64,000 nucleotides of DNA, taken from contig JACOUS010000030.1 of the NCBI GenBank assembly GCA_016177735.1, positions 1 to 64,000 on the forward strand, read 5' to 3'. Below the pieces are notes generated by a model that did no database searches, was not told the DNA's origin, and worked only from the letters and a program-made list of their open reading frames with translations. Source of the DNA: Ignavibacteriales bacterium. Lineage in GTDB: Bacteria; Bacteroidota; Ignavibacteria; Ignavibacteriales; Melioribacteraceae. Made by a program: the position numbers and the translations under genes. Numbering within the stretch: the stretch's first letter is position 1; the number at the start of each line of letters is the position of its first letter. This document shows positions 45,159 through 57,977 of the stretch, one piece after another.

Positions 45159-45202
45159 TATATAAAATGAAAGAGACCTAATAAAATCATCGGAGGTTAG
45201 GT

Positions 45203-48200
45203 TTGGAAAAAACAAAAATTAACAAAAGCACAGGTCGTATAACCTTTGCTTCGATTACTTCTGCGATTAAGGTTCCTGATCTTTTGAATATACAATTGGA
45301 GTCTTTCGAAGACTTCTTGCAGTTAAAAGTTGATCCAAAGGAAAGAGAAAGCAAAGGTTTGCATGCAGTATTCAATCAAAACTTTCCGATACTGGACAAC
45401 AAAGAATTTTATAGATTGGATTTCATTGAGTACTACATTGAAAAACCGCGTTTCTCTATTCCAGAATGTGAAGAAAGAGGTTTAACTTTTTCTGCACCGC
45501 TGAAAGCAAAGCTTCGTCTTTCGACGAAAGATGACGAAACCGGTGAATATGTAAATACGGTTGAACAAGAAGTTTATCTCGGCAACTTACCGTTTATGAC
45601 CGGTCGCGGTACATTTATTATTAACGGCGCCGAAAGAGTTATTGTAAGTCAGCTGCACCGTTCGCCCGGTGTTGCTTTTGCACAAACTCTTCATCCGAAC
45701 GGTACTCCAATCTATTCTGCCCGTATTATTCCGTTCCGCGGTTCATGGGTAGAATTTGCTACCGATATTAATAATGTACTTTACGTTTATATTGACCGCA
45801 GAAAGAAATTTCCATCCACAACTCTACTAAGAGCTTTAGGTTACGAAACCGACGATCAGATTTTGAATCTGTTCAATCTTATCGAAGAAATTTCTATTAA
45901 ACAATTGCATGCAGAAAAGCACATCGGAAGAGTTGTTGCAAACGATATTATTGATACGGAAACCGGTGAAATTTACGCCGCAAAAGATGCAGAACTCGAT
46001 GAAGAAATGATTGATAATATTAAATCTTCCAACGTGCAAAAAGTTCAGCTCATCAGCCCCGAGACATCGACAGAACAAGATCTGGTTATTAATACGCTTA
46101 AAAAAGATACATCAAAAACAAAAGAAGAAGCTCTGTTTGCAATTTACCGTCAGCTCCGTTCGGGCGAAGCACCGGATGCCGAAACAGCGCTCGGGTTGAT
46201 TGATAAATTATTCTTCAACGAAAAACGTTACGACCTCGGCGATGTAGGACGTTTCAGAATGAATGACAAACTTGATTTGAGTGTTCCAGAGAATGTGAGA
46301 GTGCTAACCGTTGAAGATATTGTTGCAATCATGGAAAATATCATCATGCTAAAAAACGGAAACGTAAATGTTGATGATATCGACCATCTTGGCAACAGAA
46401 GAGTTAGAACCGTTGGCGAACAATTGATGCAGCAATACAATGTTGGTCTTGCAAGAATGTCGCGCACAATTAAAGAAAGAATGAACATGCGCGATAACGA
46501 AAACATGCAGCCGCAAGATCTTGTTAATGCAAGAACTATCAGCAGCGTTATTAATGCTTTCTTCGGAACGAACCAGCTTTCGCAGTTCATGGATCAAACA
46601 AATCCTCTTTCCGAATTAACACACAAGCGCAGAGTATCGGCATTGGGACCGGGCGGATTAACACGCGAACGCGCCGGATTCGAAGTGCGCGACGTTCATC
46701 ATTCGCATTACGGAAGATTGTGCCCGATCGAAACGCCCGAAGGACCGAACATCGGTCTTATTTCCTCGTTAACAATTTTTGCGAGAGTAAATCATTACGG
46801 ATTTTTGGAAACGCCGTATCGAAAAGTTAAAGAAGGAAGAGTAACAAGCAGCATAGATTATTTAAGTGCAGATCAAGAAGACGAATTTACAATTGCACAA
46901 GCAAATATACCGCTTGACGAACAAGGTAAATTTGTCCTTTCGAGAATTAAATCAAGATTGAAAGGTGAGTTCCCGGTTGTACATCCCGGTGAAGTTCATT
47001 ACATGGATGTTGCACCGGCTCAAATAGTTAGTGCCGCTGCGGCATTAATTCCGTTTCTTGAACATGATGATGCCAACAGAGCACTCATGGGTTCGAACAT
47101 GCAGCGCCAGGCAGTTCCTCTTTTGAGACCCGAAGCGCCACTCGTTGGTACCGGAATGGAAGCTAAAATTGCACGCGATTCACGTTCGATAATTGTTGCC
47201 GAAGACAGCGGTGTTGTTGAGTATTCAGATTCCAAAAAAATTATTGTTAAGTACGATGTTGATGAAAGCAGTCCGGAATCGCTTGTAAGTTTTGATGACG
47301 AAAGAAGAGTTGAATACCGACTCACTAAATTTTCCGGAACAAATCAGGAAACATGCTTCACGCAAAAACCGATTGTTGTTACCGGGCAAAAACTTAAGAA
47401 GGGCGATGTTCTTGCCGATGGACCGGCAATTGATAAAGGAGAACTTGCTCTCGGAAGAAACGTATCTGTTGCGTTCATGCCGTGGAGAGGTTACAACTTT
47501 GAAGATGCTATTGTTTTAAGCGAAAAATTAGTTGCAGATGATACATTCACATCAATTCATATCGAAGAATTTGAACTGCAAGTTCGCGAAACAAAACGAG
47601 GCGAAGAAGAATTAACACGCGACATTCCTAACGTTAGCGAAGAAGCAACAAAAGACCTCGATGAAAACGGTATTGTTCGCGAAGGTGCCGAAGTTAAAGA
47701 AGGCGATATCCTGATCGGTAAAATTACTCCTAAAGGTGAAACCGATCCGACTCCCGAAGAAAAATTGCTCAAAGCAATATTCGGAGATAAAGCCGGTGAT
47801 GTGAAAGATGCTTCGTTAAAGGCGCCTCCAGGGTTAAAGGGAGTCGTAATCAAAACAAGATTGTTCAGCAGAAAAAAGAAAGATATTGAATCCAAAAAGA
47901 TTGAGAAGAAACAGCTTGATAATCTTGAAACAGAATTTAGAAAGAGAAGAGAAAATCATTACAGCAAGTTGGTTCGTAAACTTACAAGAATTACCGAAGG
48001 CAAGACTACAAGCGGTATCCGTGATTTGGACGGCTCGGTTGTTTTGAGAAGCGGTACTTCTATTAAAGAAGATACTTTTGAAGAAATTGAAGACATAACA
48101 AAATTAGATTACACTAAAGATTGGTTCGAAAGAAAACATGCGAACGAAATGATCAAACAGTTGTATTCTAATTATTTCAAGATTCTTGCCGATATTGAAG

Positions 48201-48982
48201 AAGATAACAAACGCGAAAAGTTGAAAATACAAAGCGGCGATGAACTTTCTCCGGGAATTACACAACTTGCGAAAGTATATATAGCAAAGAAAAGAAAAGT
48301 TTCTGTCGGCGATAAAATGGCTGGTCGCCACGGTAACAAAGGTGTTGTTGCTAAAGTTGTTCCGGTTGAAGATATGCCGTATCACGAAGACGGAACACCG
48401 GTTGATATTGTACTCAATCCTCTCGGTGTACCATCTCGTATGAATCTCGGCCAGCTTTACGAAACAGCACTCGGCTGGGTCGGTAAAAAAATCGGAGTAA
48501 AATTTGAAACTCCGATATTCGACGGCGCCGGGTTCAAAGATGTTGAAGAATGGCTGAACAAAGCCGAACTGAGCGAAGGAAGCAAAACATGGCTTTGCGA
48601 TGGAAGAAGTGGTGAGAAGTTCCATCAAAAAGTTACATGCGGATATATATACATGATGAAACTCGGTCACATGGTTGATGATAAGATTCACGCACGTTCT
48701 ATTGGACCATACTCTTTAATTACACAACAGCCTCTCGGCGGTAAAGCACAATTCGGAGGTCAAAGATTCGGAGAAATGGAAGTTTGGGCGCTTGAAGGTT
48801 ACGGCGCAGCCCACGTGCTTCAGGAAATTCTCACAGTTAAAAGCGACGACGTTACCGGAAGAGCTAAAACTTATGAAGCAATTGTGAAAGGCGAAAATAT
48901 TCCGGAGCCGAATGTGCCCGAAGCTTTCAATGTTATGATTAAAGAGCTGCAAGGTCTCGGTCTTGATATTAAAATTAACTAG
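45203..48982 (+). CDS. rpoB: RNA polymerase beta subunit
   Basis: The 1259-aa core subunit shows the rifampicin-region sequence FGTNQLSQFMDQTNPLSELTHKRR, GRLCPIETPEGPNIGLI, KGEFPVVHPGEVHYMD and the C-terminal GGKAQFGGQRFGEMEVWALE. It starts with TTG at 45203, six bases after GGAGG (45192-45196). Rifampicin-contact residues look wild type as far as I can judge by eye. Confidence 0.98.
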   Translation: MEKTKINKSTGRITFASITSAIKVPDLLNIQLESFEDFLQLKVDPKERESKGLHAVFNQNFPILDNKEFYRLDFIEYYIEKPRFSIPECEERGLTFSAPLKAKLRLSTKDDETGEYVNTVEQEVYLGNLPFMTGRGTFIINGAERVIVSQLHRSPGVAFAQTLHPNGTPIYSARIIPFRGSWVEFATDINNVLYVYIDRRKKFPSTTLLRALGYETDDQILNLFNLIEEISIKQLHAEKHIGRVVANDIIDTETGEIYAAKDAELDEEMIDNIKSSNVQKVQLISPETSTEQDLVINTLKKDTSKTKEEALFAIYRQLRSGEAPDAETALGLIDKLFFNEKRYDLGDVGRFRMNDKLDLSVPENVRVLTVEDIVAIMENIIMLKNGNVNVDDIDHLGNRRVRTVGEQLMQQYNVGLARMSRTIKERMNMRDNENMQPQDLVNARTISSVINAFFGTNQLSQFMDQTNPLSELTHKRRVSALGPGGLTRERAGFEVRDVHHSHYGRLCPIETPEGPNIGLISSLTIFARVNHYGFLETPYRKVKEGRVTSSIDYLSADQEDEFTIAQANIPLDEQGKFVLSRIKSRLKGEFPVVHPGEVHYMDVAPAQIVSAAAALIPFLEHDDANRALMGSNMQRQAVPLLRPEAPLVGTGMEAKIARDSRSIIVAEDSGVVEYSDSKKIIVKYDVDESSPESLVSFDDERRVEYRLTKFSGTNQETCFTQKPIVVTGQKLKKGDVLADGPAIDKGELALGRNVSVAFMPWRGYNFEDAIVLSEKLVADDTFTSIHIEEFELQVRETKRGEEELTRDIPNVSEEATKDLDENGIVREGAEVKEGDILIGKITPKGETDPTPEEKLLKAIFGDKAGDVKDASLKAPPGLKGVVIKTRLFSRKKKDIESKKIEKKQLDNLETEFRKRRENHYSKLVRKLTRITEGKTTSGIRDLDGSVVLRSGTSIKEDTFEEIEDITKLDYTKDWFERKHANEMIKQLYSNYFKILADIEEDNKREKLKIQSGDELSPGITQLAKVYIAKKRKVSVGDKMAGRHGNKGVVAKVVPVEDMPYHEDGTPVDIVLNPLGVPSRMNLGQLYETALGWVGKKIGVKFETPIFDGAGFKDVEEWLNKAELSEGSKTWLCDGRSGEKFHQKVTCGYIYMMKLGHMVDDKIHARSIGPYSLITQQPLGGKAQFGGQRFGEMEVWALEGYGAAHVLQEILTVKSDDVTGRAKTYEAIVKGENIPEPNVPEAFNVMIKELQGLGLDIKIN

Positions 48983-49012
48983 TTAGCCTTAAGATTTTAA
49001 GGAGAAATTTCT

Positions 49013-52000
49013 ATGCGGTTCAAAACCCAAGAAACCAAAATTAAACAGATAGAAAAATTAACAATTAGTCTCGCGAGCCCTGATGATATTCTTTCGAGAT
49101 CTCACGGCGAGGTTACAAAACCTGAGACTATCAATTATAGATCTTTCAGACCGGAAAAGGACGGACTTTTTTGCGAAAAGATTTTTGGACCGGTAAAAGA
49201 TTGGGAATGCGCTTGCGGTAAATATAAAGGAATACGTTACAAAGGAATTGTGTGCGACCGCTGCGGCGTTGAAGTTACTTTAAAAAGTGTACGCCGCGAA
49301 AGAATGGGACACATTTCACTTGCTGTTCCGGTTGTTCACATTTGGTTTTTCAAAGCATTGCCGTCTAAAATCGGTAACATCATCGGAATGACAACAAAAG
49401 AATTGGAAAAGATTGTTTACTACGAGTCTTATGTTGTTATTAATCCGGGTCCGACCGGCTTGAACAGAAAAGATTTGATTTCCGAAGATCAGTACTACGA
49501 AATTGTTTCTTCGCTTCCGCACGATAATGATGCGCTTGAAGATGACGATCCGAAAAAATTTGTTGCACGCATCGGCGGTGATGCTGTTAAAGAACTTCTG
49601 AAACAAACGGAGATCGAAACAACATTTCAGGGATTAAAAGCACAGCTCGCAGTAGAAACATCACAGCAAAAACGCAGTGATGTTTTAAAAAGATTGAGAG
49701 TGCTCGAAGCATTCCGCGAATACGAAGGCAAAGTTCCGAACAAACCCGAATGGATGGTGCTCAGTGTAATTCCAGTTATTCCTCCGGAATTAAGACCGCT
49801 CGTTCCGCTTGAAGGTGGACGCTTTGCAACAAGCGATCTTAACGATTTATACAGAAGAGTAATCATTCGTAACAATCGTTTAAAAAGATTAATTGATATA
49901 AAAGCCCCCGAAGTAATTTTAAGAAACGAAAAAAGAATGCTTCAGGAAGCTGTTGATGCTCTGTTTGATAATTCAAGAAGAGCCAGTGCAGTTAGAAGCG
50001 ACGGCAACCGCCCGTTAAAATCTTTGAGCGATATGTTGAAAGGGAAGCAAGGACGCTTCCGCCAGAACTTGCTTGGTAAGCGTGTGGATTATTCAGGTCG
50101 TTCGGTAATAGTTGTTGGTCCGGAATTAAAACTGCATCAATGCGGTCTTCCGAAAGATATGGCTGTTGAATTGTTCAAGCCGTTCATCATCAGAAAACTT
50201 ATTGAACGCGGACATTTCAAAACTGTAAAGAGTGCACGCAAAGCTGTTGATAGAAAAGATGCAATCATTTGGGAGATACTCGAAAAATTAATCGATGGAC
50301 ATCCGATAATGTTGAACAGAGCACCCACTTTACACCGTCTCGGTATTCAAGCATTCCAGCCGACACTAATTGACGGCAAAGCTATTCAATTGCATCCGAT
50401 GGTTTGTACAGCATTCAACGCTGACTTTGACGGCGACCAAATGGCTGTTCACGTTCCTATTTCATACGAAGCGCAACTCGAAGCATCTGTTTTGATGTTG
50501 AGTAGTCACAATATTCTTTCTCCACAAAACGGAATGCCGATTGTAATTCCTACACAAGATATAGTTTTGGGCTGTTACTATTTAACAAAAGTTAGAGTCG
50601 GCGCTCAAGGCGAGGGAAAAATTTTCAGCTCGATGGATGAAGTTATCATTGCTTATAATTCCAGAGCAGCCGATCTTCACGCAAAAATAAAAGTTAAGAT
50701 AAACAACGAGATGATCGAAACAACTGTCGGACGTGTAATTTTCAATCAGATTGTTCCGAGAGAATTTGGTTACATAAACGAACTGCTCATAAAAAAGATT
50801 TTCAGCGGATTGATTTATAAAATGTTCATCAAACTTGGCAACGTTGTTACCGCGAAGTTTCTTGATGATGTGAAAGATATCGGATACCGCTATGCAACTG
50901 CAGCCGGAATTTCAATCAGCTTCAGCGACATGATTGTTCCCGATGAAAAAACAAAATTGATAGAAGATTCCAACAAGAAAGTAAACGGAATTCTTAACGA
51001 ACACGAACAAGGTTTGATCACCGATGCCGAAAGATATAATAAGATTATAGACGTTTGGACATTTACAACGAACAACGTTGCAAAATCTTTGATGGATCGT
51101 TTGAAAACAGATCAGGGCGGTTTCAATTCGTTGCACATGATGGTTGACTCCGGTGCGAGAGGTTCGCAAGAACAAGTACGCCAGCTTGCCGGTATGCGTG
51201 GTTTGATGCAGAAGCCGCAAAAAAGTTTAACCGGTCAATCGGGCGAAATTATTGAGAACCCGATTGTAGCTAACTTCAAAGAAGGTCTTTCGGTTCTCGA
51301 ATATTTTATTTCAACACACGGTGCTCGTAAAGGTCTTGCCGATACTGCTTTGAAAACAGCAGATGCCGGTTATCTAACAAGAAGATTGTGCGACGTAGCT
51401 CAGGATGTTATTATTTCCGAAGTTGACTGCGGTACAATCCGCGGTGTTTATGTTACCGCATTAAAAGATGTTGAACTTGAAAGAGAACCGCTTGCAGAAA
51501 GAATAACCGGTCGTGTTGCTCAGGAAGATGTTTACGATCCGCGCAACGATGAATTGTTTATTGAAGCCGGTGAGTTGATCGCGGAAGATATCGCAGAAAA
51601 AATTGACGAAGCAAATATTGATCAAGTATATATTAGAACAGTATTAACATGCGAATCGAAACGCGGTGTCTGTGCAAAATGTTACGGACGTAATTTAACA
51701 ACCGGCTCGCTTGTTGAAATTGGCGAAGCAGTTGGTATTATTGCCGCTCAGTCAATCGGTGAACCCGGTACACAGTTGACACTTCGTACATTCCACTTCG
51801 GCGGTACTTCGTCACGTATTGCAAGTCAATCGCAAGTGGAAACAAACATTGGCGGTACGGTAAAATTTGATAGAATTACTTATGTAGAAAAAATGGATGT
51901 GTTTGGAAAAGTAAAAATTGTTATCGGACGCAGAGGCGCAATAGGAATTTATGATGTTGATAATCGCCAGATAAAGAAATTTGAAATTCCTTACGGTGCA

Positions 52001-53254
52001 GAATTGATTGTTGAAGACAATCAAAAAGTTCCGAAAGGACAAGCATTATACAATCACGATCCTTACAACTCGGTTATCGTTTCCGATGTCAGTGGAAAAG
52101 TTACATTTGTTGATTTGGTTGATAACGTTACGTACCAGCAAATCGCCGATGAACAAACCGGTCACGTTCAGAAAGTAGTTATTGAATCGAAAGATAAAAA
52201 TCTTACGCCGAGTATTTCGATACGTGATGAAAAAGGAAACGAGAAAGTATTTAACATTCCAACGCGAGCGTATTTATCTGCAGAAGAAGGCGAAACAATT
52301 CAAGCAGGAACAATCCTGGCTAAAATTTCTAAAGCTACTGCAAAAACACGAGATATCACCGGCGGTCTTCCGAGAGTAACGGAATTGTTTGAAGCACGCA
52401 GCCCGCACGACCCGGCAGTAGTTGCCGAAATTGAAGGAAGAGTAAAATTCGGTGCTCGCAAAAAAGGTTCTCGTGAAATTATTATTGAATCGCTCGACGG
52501 GTCTCTGCAGAAAGTTTACTCCGTAGCTTACGGAAAACACATACTTGTTCAGGAAGGTGATGAAATTCCGGCTGGCGAAAAAATTACAGATGGACCGATT
52601 GATCCTCACGATATCCTAAAAATAAAAGGTACTAACGCAGTACAAGAATATCTCGTTAATGAAATTCAAGATGTTTACAGACTGCAAGGTGTGAAGATTA
52701 ATGATAAACACATCGAAGTAATTGTTCGTCAGATGTTGCAGAAATTACAAATCATTTCTGCCGGTGATACGAACTTCATTGAAGAAGACCTCGTTGATAG
52801 AAATAGATTACTCGAAGAGAATGAAAAAATTAAAAATATGGTCAGTGTAACTGACATAGGTCAATCTAAATTTAAGCCTATGCAGCTTGTAGCGCGTAAT
52901 AAATTTAGGGAAATTAATTCTGAACTTACTCGCAAAGGTAAGAAAATAATGAAATCCCGTGATGGCGAACCGGCTACGTTTGACAATATTTTGCTCGGTA
53001 TTACTCATGCAGCGTTATCAACCGAAAGCTTTATTTCCGCTGCATCATTCCAGGAAACAACCAAAGTTCTTACTAACGCTGCCACTGAGGCAAGAGTTGA
53101 TACTTTGATTGGTCTAAAAGAAAATGTTGTTATGGGACATTTAATTCCGGCTGGAACCGGTTTAAAGAAATATAAAAATATCATTTTAACAGAAGAAGAA
53201 ATTCAAGCTCAACAACCGAAAGTTGAAGAGGAAGTAGAAAAAGAAACAGTTTGA
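49013..53254 (+). CDS. rpoC: RNA polymerase beta' subunit
   Basis: The 1413-aa catalytic subunit has the N-terminal zinc site [23 protein letters not shown], the active-site [14 protein letters not shown] and the bridge-helix region [18 protein letters not shown] second zinc site is seen in [19 protein letters not shown] precedes the ATG. The rpoB-rpoC gap is 30 bp. Confidence 0.98.
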   Translation: MRFKTQETKIKQIEKLTISLASPDDILSRSHGEVTKPETINYRSFRPEKDGLFCEKIFGPVKDWECACGKYKGIRYKGIVCDRCGVEVTLKSVRRERMGHISLAVPVVHIWFFKALPSKIGNIIGMTTKELEKIVYYESYVVINPGPTGLNRKDLISEDQYYEIVSSLPHDNDALEDDDPKKFVARIGGDAVKELLKQTEIETTFQGLKAQLAVETSQQKRSDVLKRLRVLEAFREYEGKVPNKPEWMVLSVIPVIPPELRPLVPLEGGRFATSDLNDLYRRVIIRNNRLKRLIDIKAPEVILRNEKRMLQEAVDALFDNSRRASAVRSDGNRPLKSLSDMLKGKQGRFRQNLLGKRVDYSGRSVIVVGPELKLHQCGLPKDMAVELFKPFIIRKLIERGHFKTVKSARKAVDRKDAIIWEILEKLIDGHPIMLNRAPTLHRLGIQAFQPTLIDGKAIQLHPMVCTAFNADFDGDQMAVHVPISYEAQLEASVLMLSSHNILSPQNGMPIVIPTQDIVLGCYYLTKVRVGAQGEGKIFSSMDEVIIAYNSRAADLHAKIKVKINNEMIETTVGRVIFNQIVPREFGYINELLIKKIFSGLIYKMFIKLGNVVTAKFLDDVKDIGYRYATAAGISISFSDMIVPDEKTKLIEDSNKKVNGILNEHEQGLITDAERYNKIIDVWTFTTNNVAKSLMDRLKTDQGGFNSLHMMVDSGARGSQEQVRQLAGMRGLMQKPQKSLTGQSGEIIENPIVANFKEGLSVLEYFISTHGARKGLADTALKTADAGYLTRRLCDVAQDVIISEVDCGTIRGVYVTALKDVELEREPLAERITGRVAQEDVYDPRNDELFIEAGELIAEDIAEKIDEANIDQVYIRTVLTCESKRGVCAKCYGRNLTTGSLVEIGEAVGIIAAQSIGEPGTQLTLRTFHFGGTSSRIASQSQVETNIGGTVKFDRITYVEKMDVFGKVKIVIGRRGAIGIYDVDNRQIKKFEIPYGAELIVEDNQKVPKGQALYNHDPYNSVIVSDVSGKVTFVDLVDNVTYQQIADEQTGHVQKVVIESKDKNLTPSISIRDEKGNEKVFNIPTRAYLSAEEGETIQAGTILAKISKATAKTRDITGGLPRVTELFEARSPHDPAVVAEIEGRVKFGARKKGSREIIIESLDGSLQKVYSVAYGKHILVQEGDEIPAGEKITDGPIDPHDILKIKGTNAVQEYLVNEIQDVYRLQGVKINDKHIEVIVRQMLQKLQIISAGDTNFIEEDLVDRNRLLEENEKIKNMVSVTDIGQSKFKPMQLVARNKFREINSELTRKGKKIMKSRDGEPATFDNILLGITHAALSTESFISAASFQETTKVLTNAATEARVDTLIGLKENVVMGHLIPAGTGLKKYKNIILTEEEIQAQQPKVEEEVEKETV

Positions 53255-53287
53255 TATGTTTTTTTATTAAATATGTTGCTGGTTTTC

Positions 53288-53316
53288 TTGACAATTGAAA
53301 TCACTTTCGATAAATT
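53288..53316 (+). promoter_or_regulatory. Promoter of the str operon
   Basis: TTGACA (53288-53293), 17 bp, TAAATT (53311-53316): exact -35 and five of six -10 bases. Transcription would start near 53323, giving a leader of about 40 nt to rpsL. Confidence 0.7.
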
Positions 53317-53362
53317 AAAAGTCTGAATTTTTATCTGTTTGTACAAATTTGGAGGAAATTAC

Positions 53363-53740
53363 GTGCCAACGATCAATCAGTTGGTTAGAAAAGGAAGAGT
53401 AGTTATTAAGTCTAAAAATAAAGCACCAGCTTTAGATGCTTGTCCTCAGAAGCGCGGTGTTTGTACTAGAGTTTATACAACTACACCTAAAAAACCTAAC
53501 TCCGCACTTAGAAAAGTTGCGAGAGTTAGATTATCGCATGGTATTGAAGTTACTGCTTATATACCCGGTGAAGGACACAATCTTCAAGAACACTCGATAG
53601 TTTTAATTAGAGGAGGAAGAGTGAAAGATTTACCCGGTGTTCGTTATCATATTATTAGAGGTACGCTTGATACAAGCGGTGTTGAAGATAGAAAAAAAAG
53701 CAGATCTAAATACGGAGCTAAAAAACCAAAAGCTAAATAA
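53363..53740 (+). CDS. rpsL: Ribosomal protein S12
   Basis: The 125-aa decoding-site protein contains [19 protein letters not shown] and [28 protein letters not shown]. The frame opens earlier (TTG, 53339), but GTG at 53363 after GGAGG (53351-53355) gives the canonical [11 protein letters not shown] start. The lysine of PKKPNS associated with streptomycin sensitivity is present. Confidence 0.97.
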   Translation: MPTINQLVRKGRVVIKSKNKAPALDACPQKRGVCTRVYTTTPKKPNSALRKVARVRLSHGIEVTAYIPGEGHNLQEHSIVLIRGGRVKDLPGVRYHIIRGTLDTSGVEDRKKSRSKYGAKKPKAK

Positions 53741-53742
53741 TT

Positions 53743-54210
53743 ATGAGAAAGAAAAGAGCAGAAAAGAAATTTATTAAACCGGATCCTAAGTACAACGATT
53801 TGACCGTTGCCAAATTGATAAATTACATTATGTGGAACGGCAAAAAATCTGTTGCGCGCAAAACAGTTTATGACTGTTTGGACCTGATTGAACAGAAAAC
53901 TAAAAAACCGGCTCTCGAGGTTTTCAAAAAGGCGATTCAAAATGTGCAGCCTTTGGTGGAAGTAAGAAGTAGAAGAGTAGGCGGTGCTACTTATCAGGTT
54001 CCAATGGAAGTCCGTTATGAAAGAAGAATGGCTTTAGCTCTAAGATGGATTAGAGTTTATTCCAGAGACAGAAAAGATAAATCAATGGCTTCTAAACTTG
54101 CCGCCGAATTATTAGCAGCTGCTAATGGTGAAGGAAATGCTGTTAAGAAGAAAGACGATACACACAGAATGGCTGAAGCTAACAAAGCTTTCGCCCACTT
54201 TAAGTGGTAA
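53743..54210 (+). CDS. rpsG: Ribosomal protein S7
   Basis: The 155-aa 30S head protein starts [19 protein letters not shown] and contains [18 protein letters not shown]. It begins two bases after the rpsL stop. In E. coli S7 represses this operon; no obvious target structure can be seen in the two-base gap. Confidence 0.97.
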   Translation: MRKKRAEKKFIKPDPKYNDLTVAKLINYIMWNGKKSVARKTVYDCLDLIEQKTKKPALEVFKKAIQNVQPLVEVRSRRVGGATYQVPMEVRYERRMALALRWIRVYSRDRKDKSMASKLAAELLAAANGEGNAVKKKDDTHRMAEANKAFAHFKW

Positions 54211-54232
54211 TAGGAAGGAGTTTTTCGTTTAG

Positions 54233-56335
54233 ATGTCGAATAAGCGTGTTGACATAAATAAAGTAAGAAATATCGGTATCATGGCTCATATCGATGCTGG
54301 TAAAACAACGACTACGGAAAGAATTTTATTCTATACGGGTAAAGTGCATCGTATCGGCGAAGTTCATGATGGTGCCGCTACAATGGACTGGATGGAACAG
54401 GAAAAAGAACGCGGTATTACAATTACAAGTGCTGCTACAACAACTTCGTGGAGAGAGCATCAAATTAATATTATTGATACTCCTGGCCACGTTGATTTCA
54501 CTGTGGAAGTAGAAAGATCGCTGAGAGTTTTAGACGGCGCTGTAGCGCTCTTCTGCGCAGTCGGCGGTGTCGAGCCTCAATCCGAAACTGTTTGGAGACA
54601 AGCGGATAAGTATGGTGTTCCAAGAATTGCGTTTGTGAATAAGATGGACCGGATCGGTGCCGATTTTTATAATGCGGTACAGATGATGAAAGATAAGCTT
54701 GGCGCCAATGCAGTGCCGATTACTCTTCCGGTTGGTGACGGCGATTTGTTTGCCGGTTTCATCGATCTTATGACGATGAAAGCGCGCATGTTTCACGATG
54801 ACACCTTGGGTACCACTTTCGAAGATGTTGAAATACCTACGGATCTTTTATCTACTGCACAGAAGCACCGTACTCAAATGCTTGAAGCTGTTTCCGATGT
54901 CGATGATACATTGCTCGAAAAATATCTTGAAGGAAAAGAAATTTCCGTTGAAGAGATTAAAAAAGTTTTAAGACAAGCTACGATCGAATTAAAAATTATT
55001 CCGGTACTTTGCGGGTCGTCTTTCAAGAATAAAGGTGTGCAAAAATTGCTTGATGCAGTTGTAGATTTCTTGCCGTCTCCTACGGATATAGGAAGTCTCA
55101 CTGCTCACCATGTTCATAAAAATGATCATGTTGAAAGGAAGATTGATCCTAAAGAAGAATTTGCGGCGCTTGCTTTTAAGATTATGACTGATCCGTATGT
55201 AGGTAAATTAACTTTCGTAAGAGTTTATACCGGAACATTAGAAGCCGGTTCATATATATATAATTCTGTTAGTGATAGAAAAGAAAGAGTGGGACGTGTT
55301 CTTCAAATGCATGCAAATCACAGAGAAGATATGGATGAAATTCGTACTGGCGATATTGCAGCTATTGTTGGTTTGAAACATACACGAACAGGCGATACTC
55401 TTTGCACGGAAGATGATCCTATTATTCTTGAGCGGATGGCTTTCCCAGAACCGGTTATTCAAATTGCTATCGAACCGAAGACGAAAGCAGATCAAGACAA
55501 ATTATCTGATGCGCTTGCAAAACTTTCTGATGAGGATCCGACATTCAAAGTTAAAGTTGATGATGAGACCGGACAGACATTAATTAGTGGTATGGGTGAA
55601 CTTCATCTTGAAATTCTTGTCGATAGAATGAAAAGAGAATTCAAAGTAGAAGCAAATGTAGGCAAGCCTCAAGTTGCATACAGAGAAACAATTACAAAAA
55701 CAGTTCAAGCAGAAGGTAAGTTTATTAAACAATCCGGTGGACGCGGTAAATACGGACACGTTTGGATTGAGTTTTCCCCGAATGAAGTCGGTAAAGGTTT
55801 CGAATTTGAAAATGGTATTGTTGGCGGTGTTGTGCCGAAAGAATATATTAATCCGGTAATGCATGGTTTGGAAGATGCGATGAGAAATGGTGTGCTTGCC
55901 GGTTATCCTGTAGTTGATGTTAAAGCTAAATTATACGATGGTTCTTATCATGATGTTGATTCCGATGAAATCTCATTTAAGGTTGCTGCTTCGATGGCGT
56001 TCAAGCATGGCGCTTTGAAAGCAAATCCAGTACTTCTTGAGCCGATGATGAGTGTAGAAGTTATTACGCCCGAAGAATATTTGGGTGATGTAATGGGCGA
56101 TCTGAATTCGAGAAGAGGAAAGATTGAAGGATTTACATCAAGAAAAGATGCTCAGGTGATTAAAGCAATGGTTCCGCTTGCTCAAATGTTCGGATATGCA
56201 ACTACATTGCGTTCAATGACTCAGGGTCGCGCAATCTTCTCGATGCAGTTTTCTCATTACTCGGAAGTACCAAAATCTGTAGCTGAAGAGATAACGGAAA
56301 AATCTCAAGCTAAGAAATCTGTTGAATCTAATTAA
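54233..56335 (+). CDS. fusA: Elongation factor G
   Basis: The 700-aa translocase GTPase has G1 [15 protein letters not shown], the switch region [13 protein letters not shown]3 [21 protein letters not shown] and G4 NKMDR, followed by the five-domain layout. The Shine-Dalgarno AAGGAG is unusually far (about 12 bases) from the ATG. Confidence 0.97.
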   Translation: MSNKRVDINKVRNIGIMAHIDAGKTTTTERILFYTGKVHRIGEVHDGAATMDWMEQEKERGITITSAATTTSWREHQINIIDTPGHVDFTVEVERSLRVLDGAVALFCAVGGVEPQSETVWRQADKYGVPRIAFVNKMDRIGADFYNAVQMMKDKLGANAVPITLPVGDGDLFAGFIDLMTMKARMFHDDTLGTTFEDVEIPTDLLSTAQKHRTQMLEAVSDVDDTLLEKYLEGKEISVEEIKKVLRQATIELKIIPVLCGSSFKNKGVQKLLDAVVDFLPSPTDIGSLTAHHVHKNDHVERKIDPKEEFAALAFKIMTDPYVGKLTFVRVYTGTLEAGSYIYNSVSDRKERVGRVLQMHANHREDMDEIRTGDIAAIVGLKHTRTGDTLCTEDDPIILERMAFPEPVIQIAIEPKTKADQDKLSDALAKLSDEDPTFKVKVDDETGQTLISGMGELHLEILVDRMKREFKVEANVGKPQVAYRETITKTVQAEGKFIKQSGGRGKYGHVWIEFSPNEVGKGFEFENGIVGGVVPKEYINPVMHGLEDAMRNGVLAGYPVVDVKAKLYDGSYHDVDSDEISFKVAASMAFKHGALKANPVLLEPMMSVEVITPEEYLGDVMGDLNSRRGKIEGFTSRKDAQVIKAMVPLAQMFGYATTLRSMTQGRAIFSMQFSHYSEVPKSVAEEITEKSQAKKSVESN

Positions 56336-56385
56336 AAAATAAATTCATAATAATAAGAAAATAAAAAAACAAGGAGAGTAACTCG

Positions 56386-57591
56386 ATGGCAAAAGAAAAA
56401 TTTGATCGTAGTAAACCTCACGTCAATATAGGTACTATCGGACACGTAGACCATGGAAAAACTACTCTTACAGCTGCCATCACCATGGCATTAGCTCAAA
56501 AAGGTTTATCCCAAGTTAGAACCTTTGATAGTATCGATAACGCTCCTGAAGAAAGAGAAAGAGGTATTACAATTGCTACAGCACACGTTGAATATTCAAC
56601 TGCTAACAGACACTATGCGCATGTTGACTGCCCAGGCCACGCTGACTATGTTAAAAACATGATCACCGGTGCGGCTCAGATGGACGGTGCTATTCTCGTA
56701 GTTGCTGCAACAGACGGTCCGATGCCGCAAACAAGAGAACACATTCTTTTAGCTCGTCAGGTAGGTGTACCCAGAATAGTTGTGTTCCTAAATAAAGTTG
56801 ATATGATGGATGATCAAGAATTGATTGATCTTGTTGAAATGGAAATGAGAGAATTGTTAAGCAAATATGAATTCCCCGGAAATGATATTCCGATTATACG
56901 TGGCTCAGCATTGAAAGCTTTGGAAGCCGGTACATCAGGCGCTCCGACTACAGATGAAAGATATAATTGTGTTTGGGAGCTTATGGCTGCTGTTGACAGC
57001 TACGTTCCGATTCCGGAAAGAAGCGTTGACAAACCGTTCTTGATGCCGGTTGAAGACGTATTTTCAATTACCGGTCGTGGTACAGTTGCTACCGGTAGAG
57101 TTGAAAGAGGCACTTGCAAATTGAACGAAGAAGTTGAATTGATTGGTCTCGGTGCTCACAAGAAAACAGTTATCACCGGTATCGAAATGTTCCGTAAAGA
57201 ATTAGACAGCGCAATGGCTGGCGACAATGCCGGTTTGCTTTTAAGAGGCGTTGATAAAACTGAAATTGAAAGAGGAATGGTTCTTGCAAAAACCGGTTCC
57301 ATTACTCCTCACAAAGTATTCGAAGCAAAAGTATATATTCTTTCAAAAGAAGAAGGCGGACGCCATACACCGTTCTTCAACGGTTACAGACCGCAGTTCT
57401 ACTTCAGAACAACAGACGTTACCGGCGTTGCTACTTTACCGGAAGGTACAGAAATGGTTATGCCCGGCGACAGCGTTCAACTAAAAGTAGATTTGATTTC
57501 CGAAATCGCTATGGAAGAAGGTTTGAAATTTGCTATTCGCGAAGGCGGTAGAACAGTAGGTGCCGGTTTCGTAACTAAGATTATTGAATAA
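56386..57591 (+). CDS. tuf: Elongation factor Tu
   Basis: The 401-aa GTPase has [52 protein letters not shown] and NKVDM. AAGGAG precedes the ATG. This is the only tuf in the window; none lies at the tRNA-secE locus. A terminator follows it. Confidence 0.98.
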   Translation: MAKEKFDRSKPHVNIGTIGHVDHGKTTLTAAITMALAQKGLSQVRTFDSIDNAPEERERGITIATAHVEYSTANRHYAHVDCPGHADYVKNMITGAAQMDGAILVVAATDGPMPQTREHILLARQVGVPRIVVFLNKVDMMDDQELIDLVEMEMRELLSKYEFPGNDIPIIRGSALKALEAGTSGAPTTDERYNCVWELMAAVDSYVPIPERSVDKPFLMPVEDVFSITGRGTVATGRVERGTCKLNEEVELIGLGAHKKTVITGIEMFRKELDSAMAGDNAGLLLRGVDKTEIERGMVLAKTGSITPHKVFEAKVYILSKEEGGRHTPFFNGYRPQFYFRTTDVTGVATLPEGTEMVMPGDSVQLKVDLISEIAMEEGLKFAIREGGRTVGAGFVTKIIE

Positions 57592-57602
57592 TAAATTTAA
57601 TT

Positions 57603-57637
57603 GAAGGGAATCGTAAAAGGGTTCCCTTCTTTTTGTC
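57603..57637 (+). terminator. Rho-independent terminator after tuf
   Basis: GAAGGGAA (57603-57610) and TTCCCTTC (57622-57629) form an 8-bp stem with an 11-nt loop, followed by TTTTTG. It separates the str genes from the S10 cluster. I see no clear promoter between it and rpsJ, so some read-through is likely. Confidence 0.8.
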
Positions 57638-57658
57638 TGAACAAGGAGATTAGGAAAA

Positions 57659-57967
57659 GTGCCCGGTCAAAAAATTAGAATTAAGCTGAAATCTTACGAT
57701 CATATTCTGATTGATAAATCAACAGAAAAAATTATTAAAACTGTTAAAAGTACAGGAGCAGTTGTTTCAGGACCAATACCACTGCCCACAAAAAGAACAG
57801 TGTTTACGGTACTGAGATCTCCACACGTTGATAAAAAATCAAGAGAGCAATTCGAAATCAGAGCTCATAAAAGAATTATCGACATTCATAACTCAAACAA
57901 CAAAACAGTTGACGCCTTGAGCAAATTGGAAATACCTGCCGGCGTTGATATTGAGATAAAGTTATAG
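57659..57967 (+). CDS. rpsJ: Ribosomal protein S10
   Basis: The 102-aa protein (also NusE in antitermination) has [14 protein letters not shown] and [20 protein letters not shown]. It starts with GTG at 57659, ten bases after AAGGAG. First gene of the S10 cluster. Confidence 0.97.
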   Translation: MPGQKIRIKLKSYDHILIDKSTEKIIKTVKSTGAVVSGPIPLPTKRTVFTVLRSPHVDKKSREQFEIRAHKRIIDIHNSNNKTVDALSKLEIPAGVDIEIKL

Positions 57968-57977
57968 GAATAAAGAA

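Noticed and set aside
48104-48691. 195-aa minus-strand open frame in rpoB
   Set aside because: It is antisense to a highly conserved region of rpoB with no independent coding signs.
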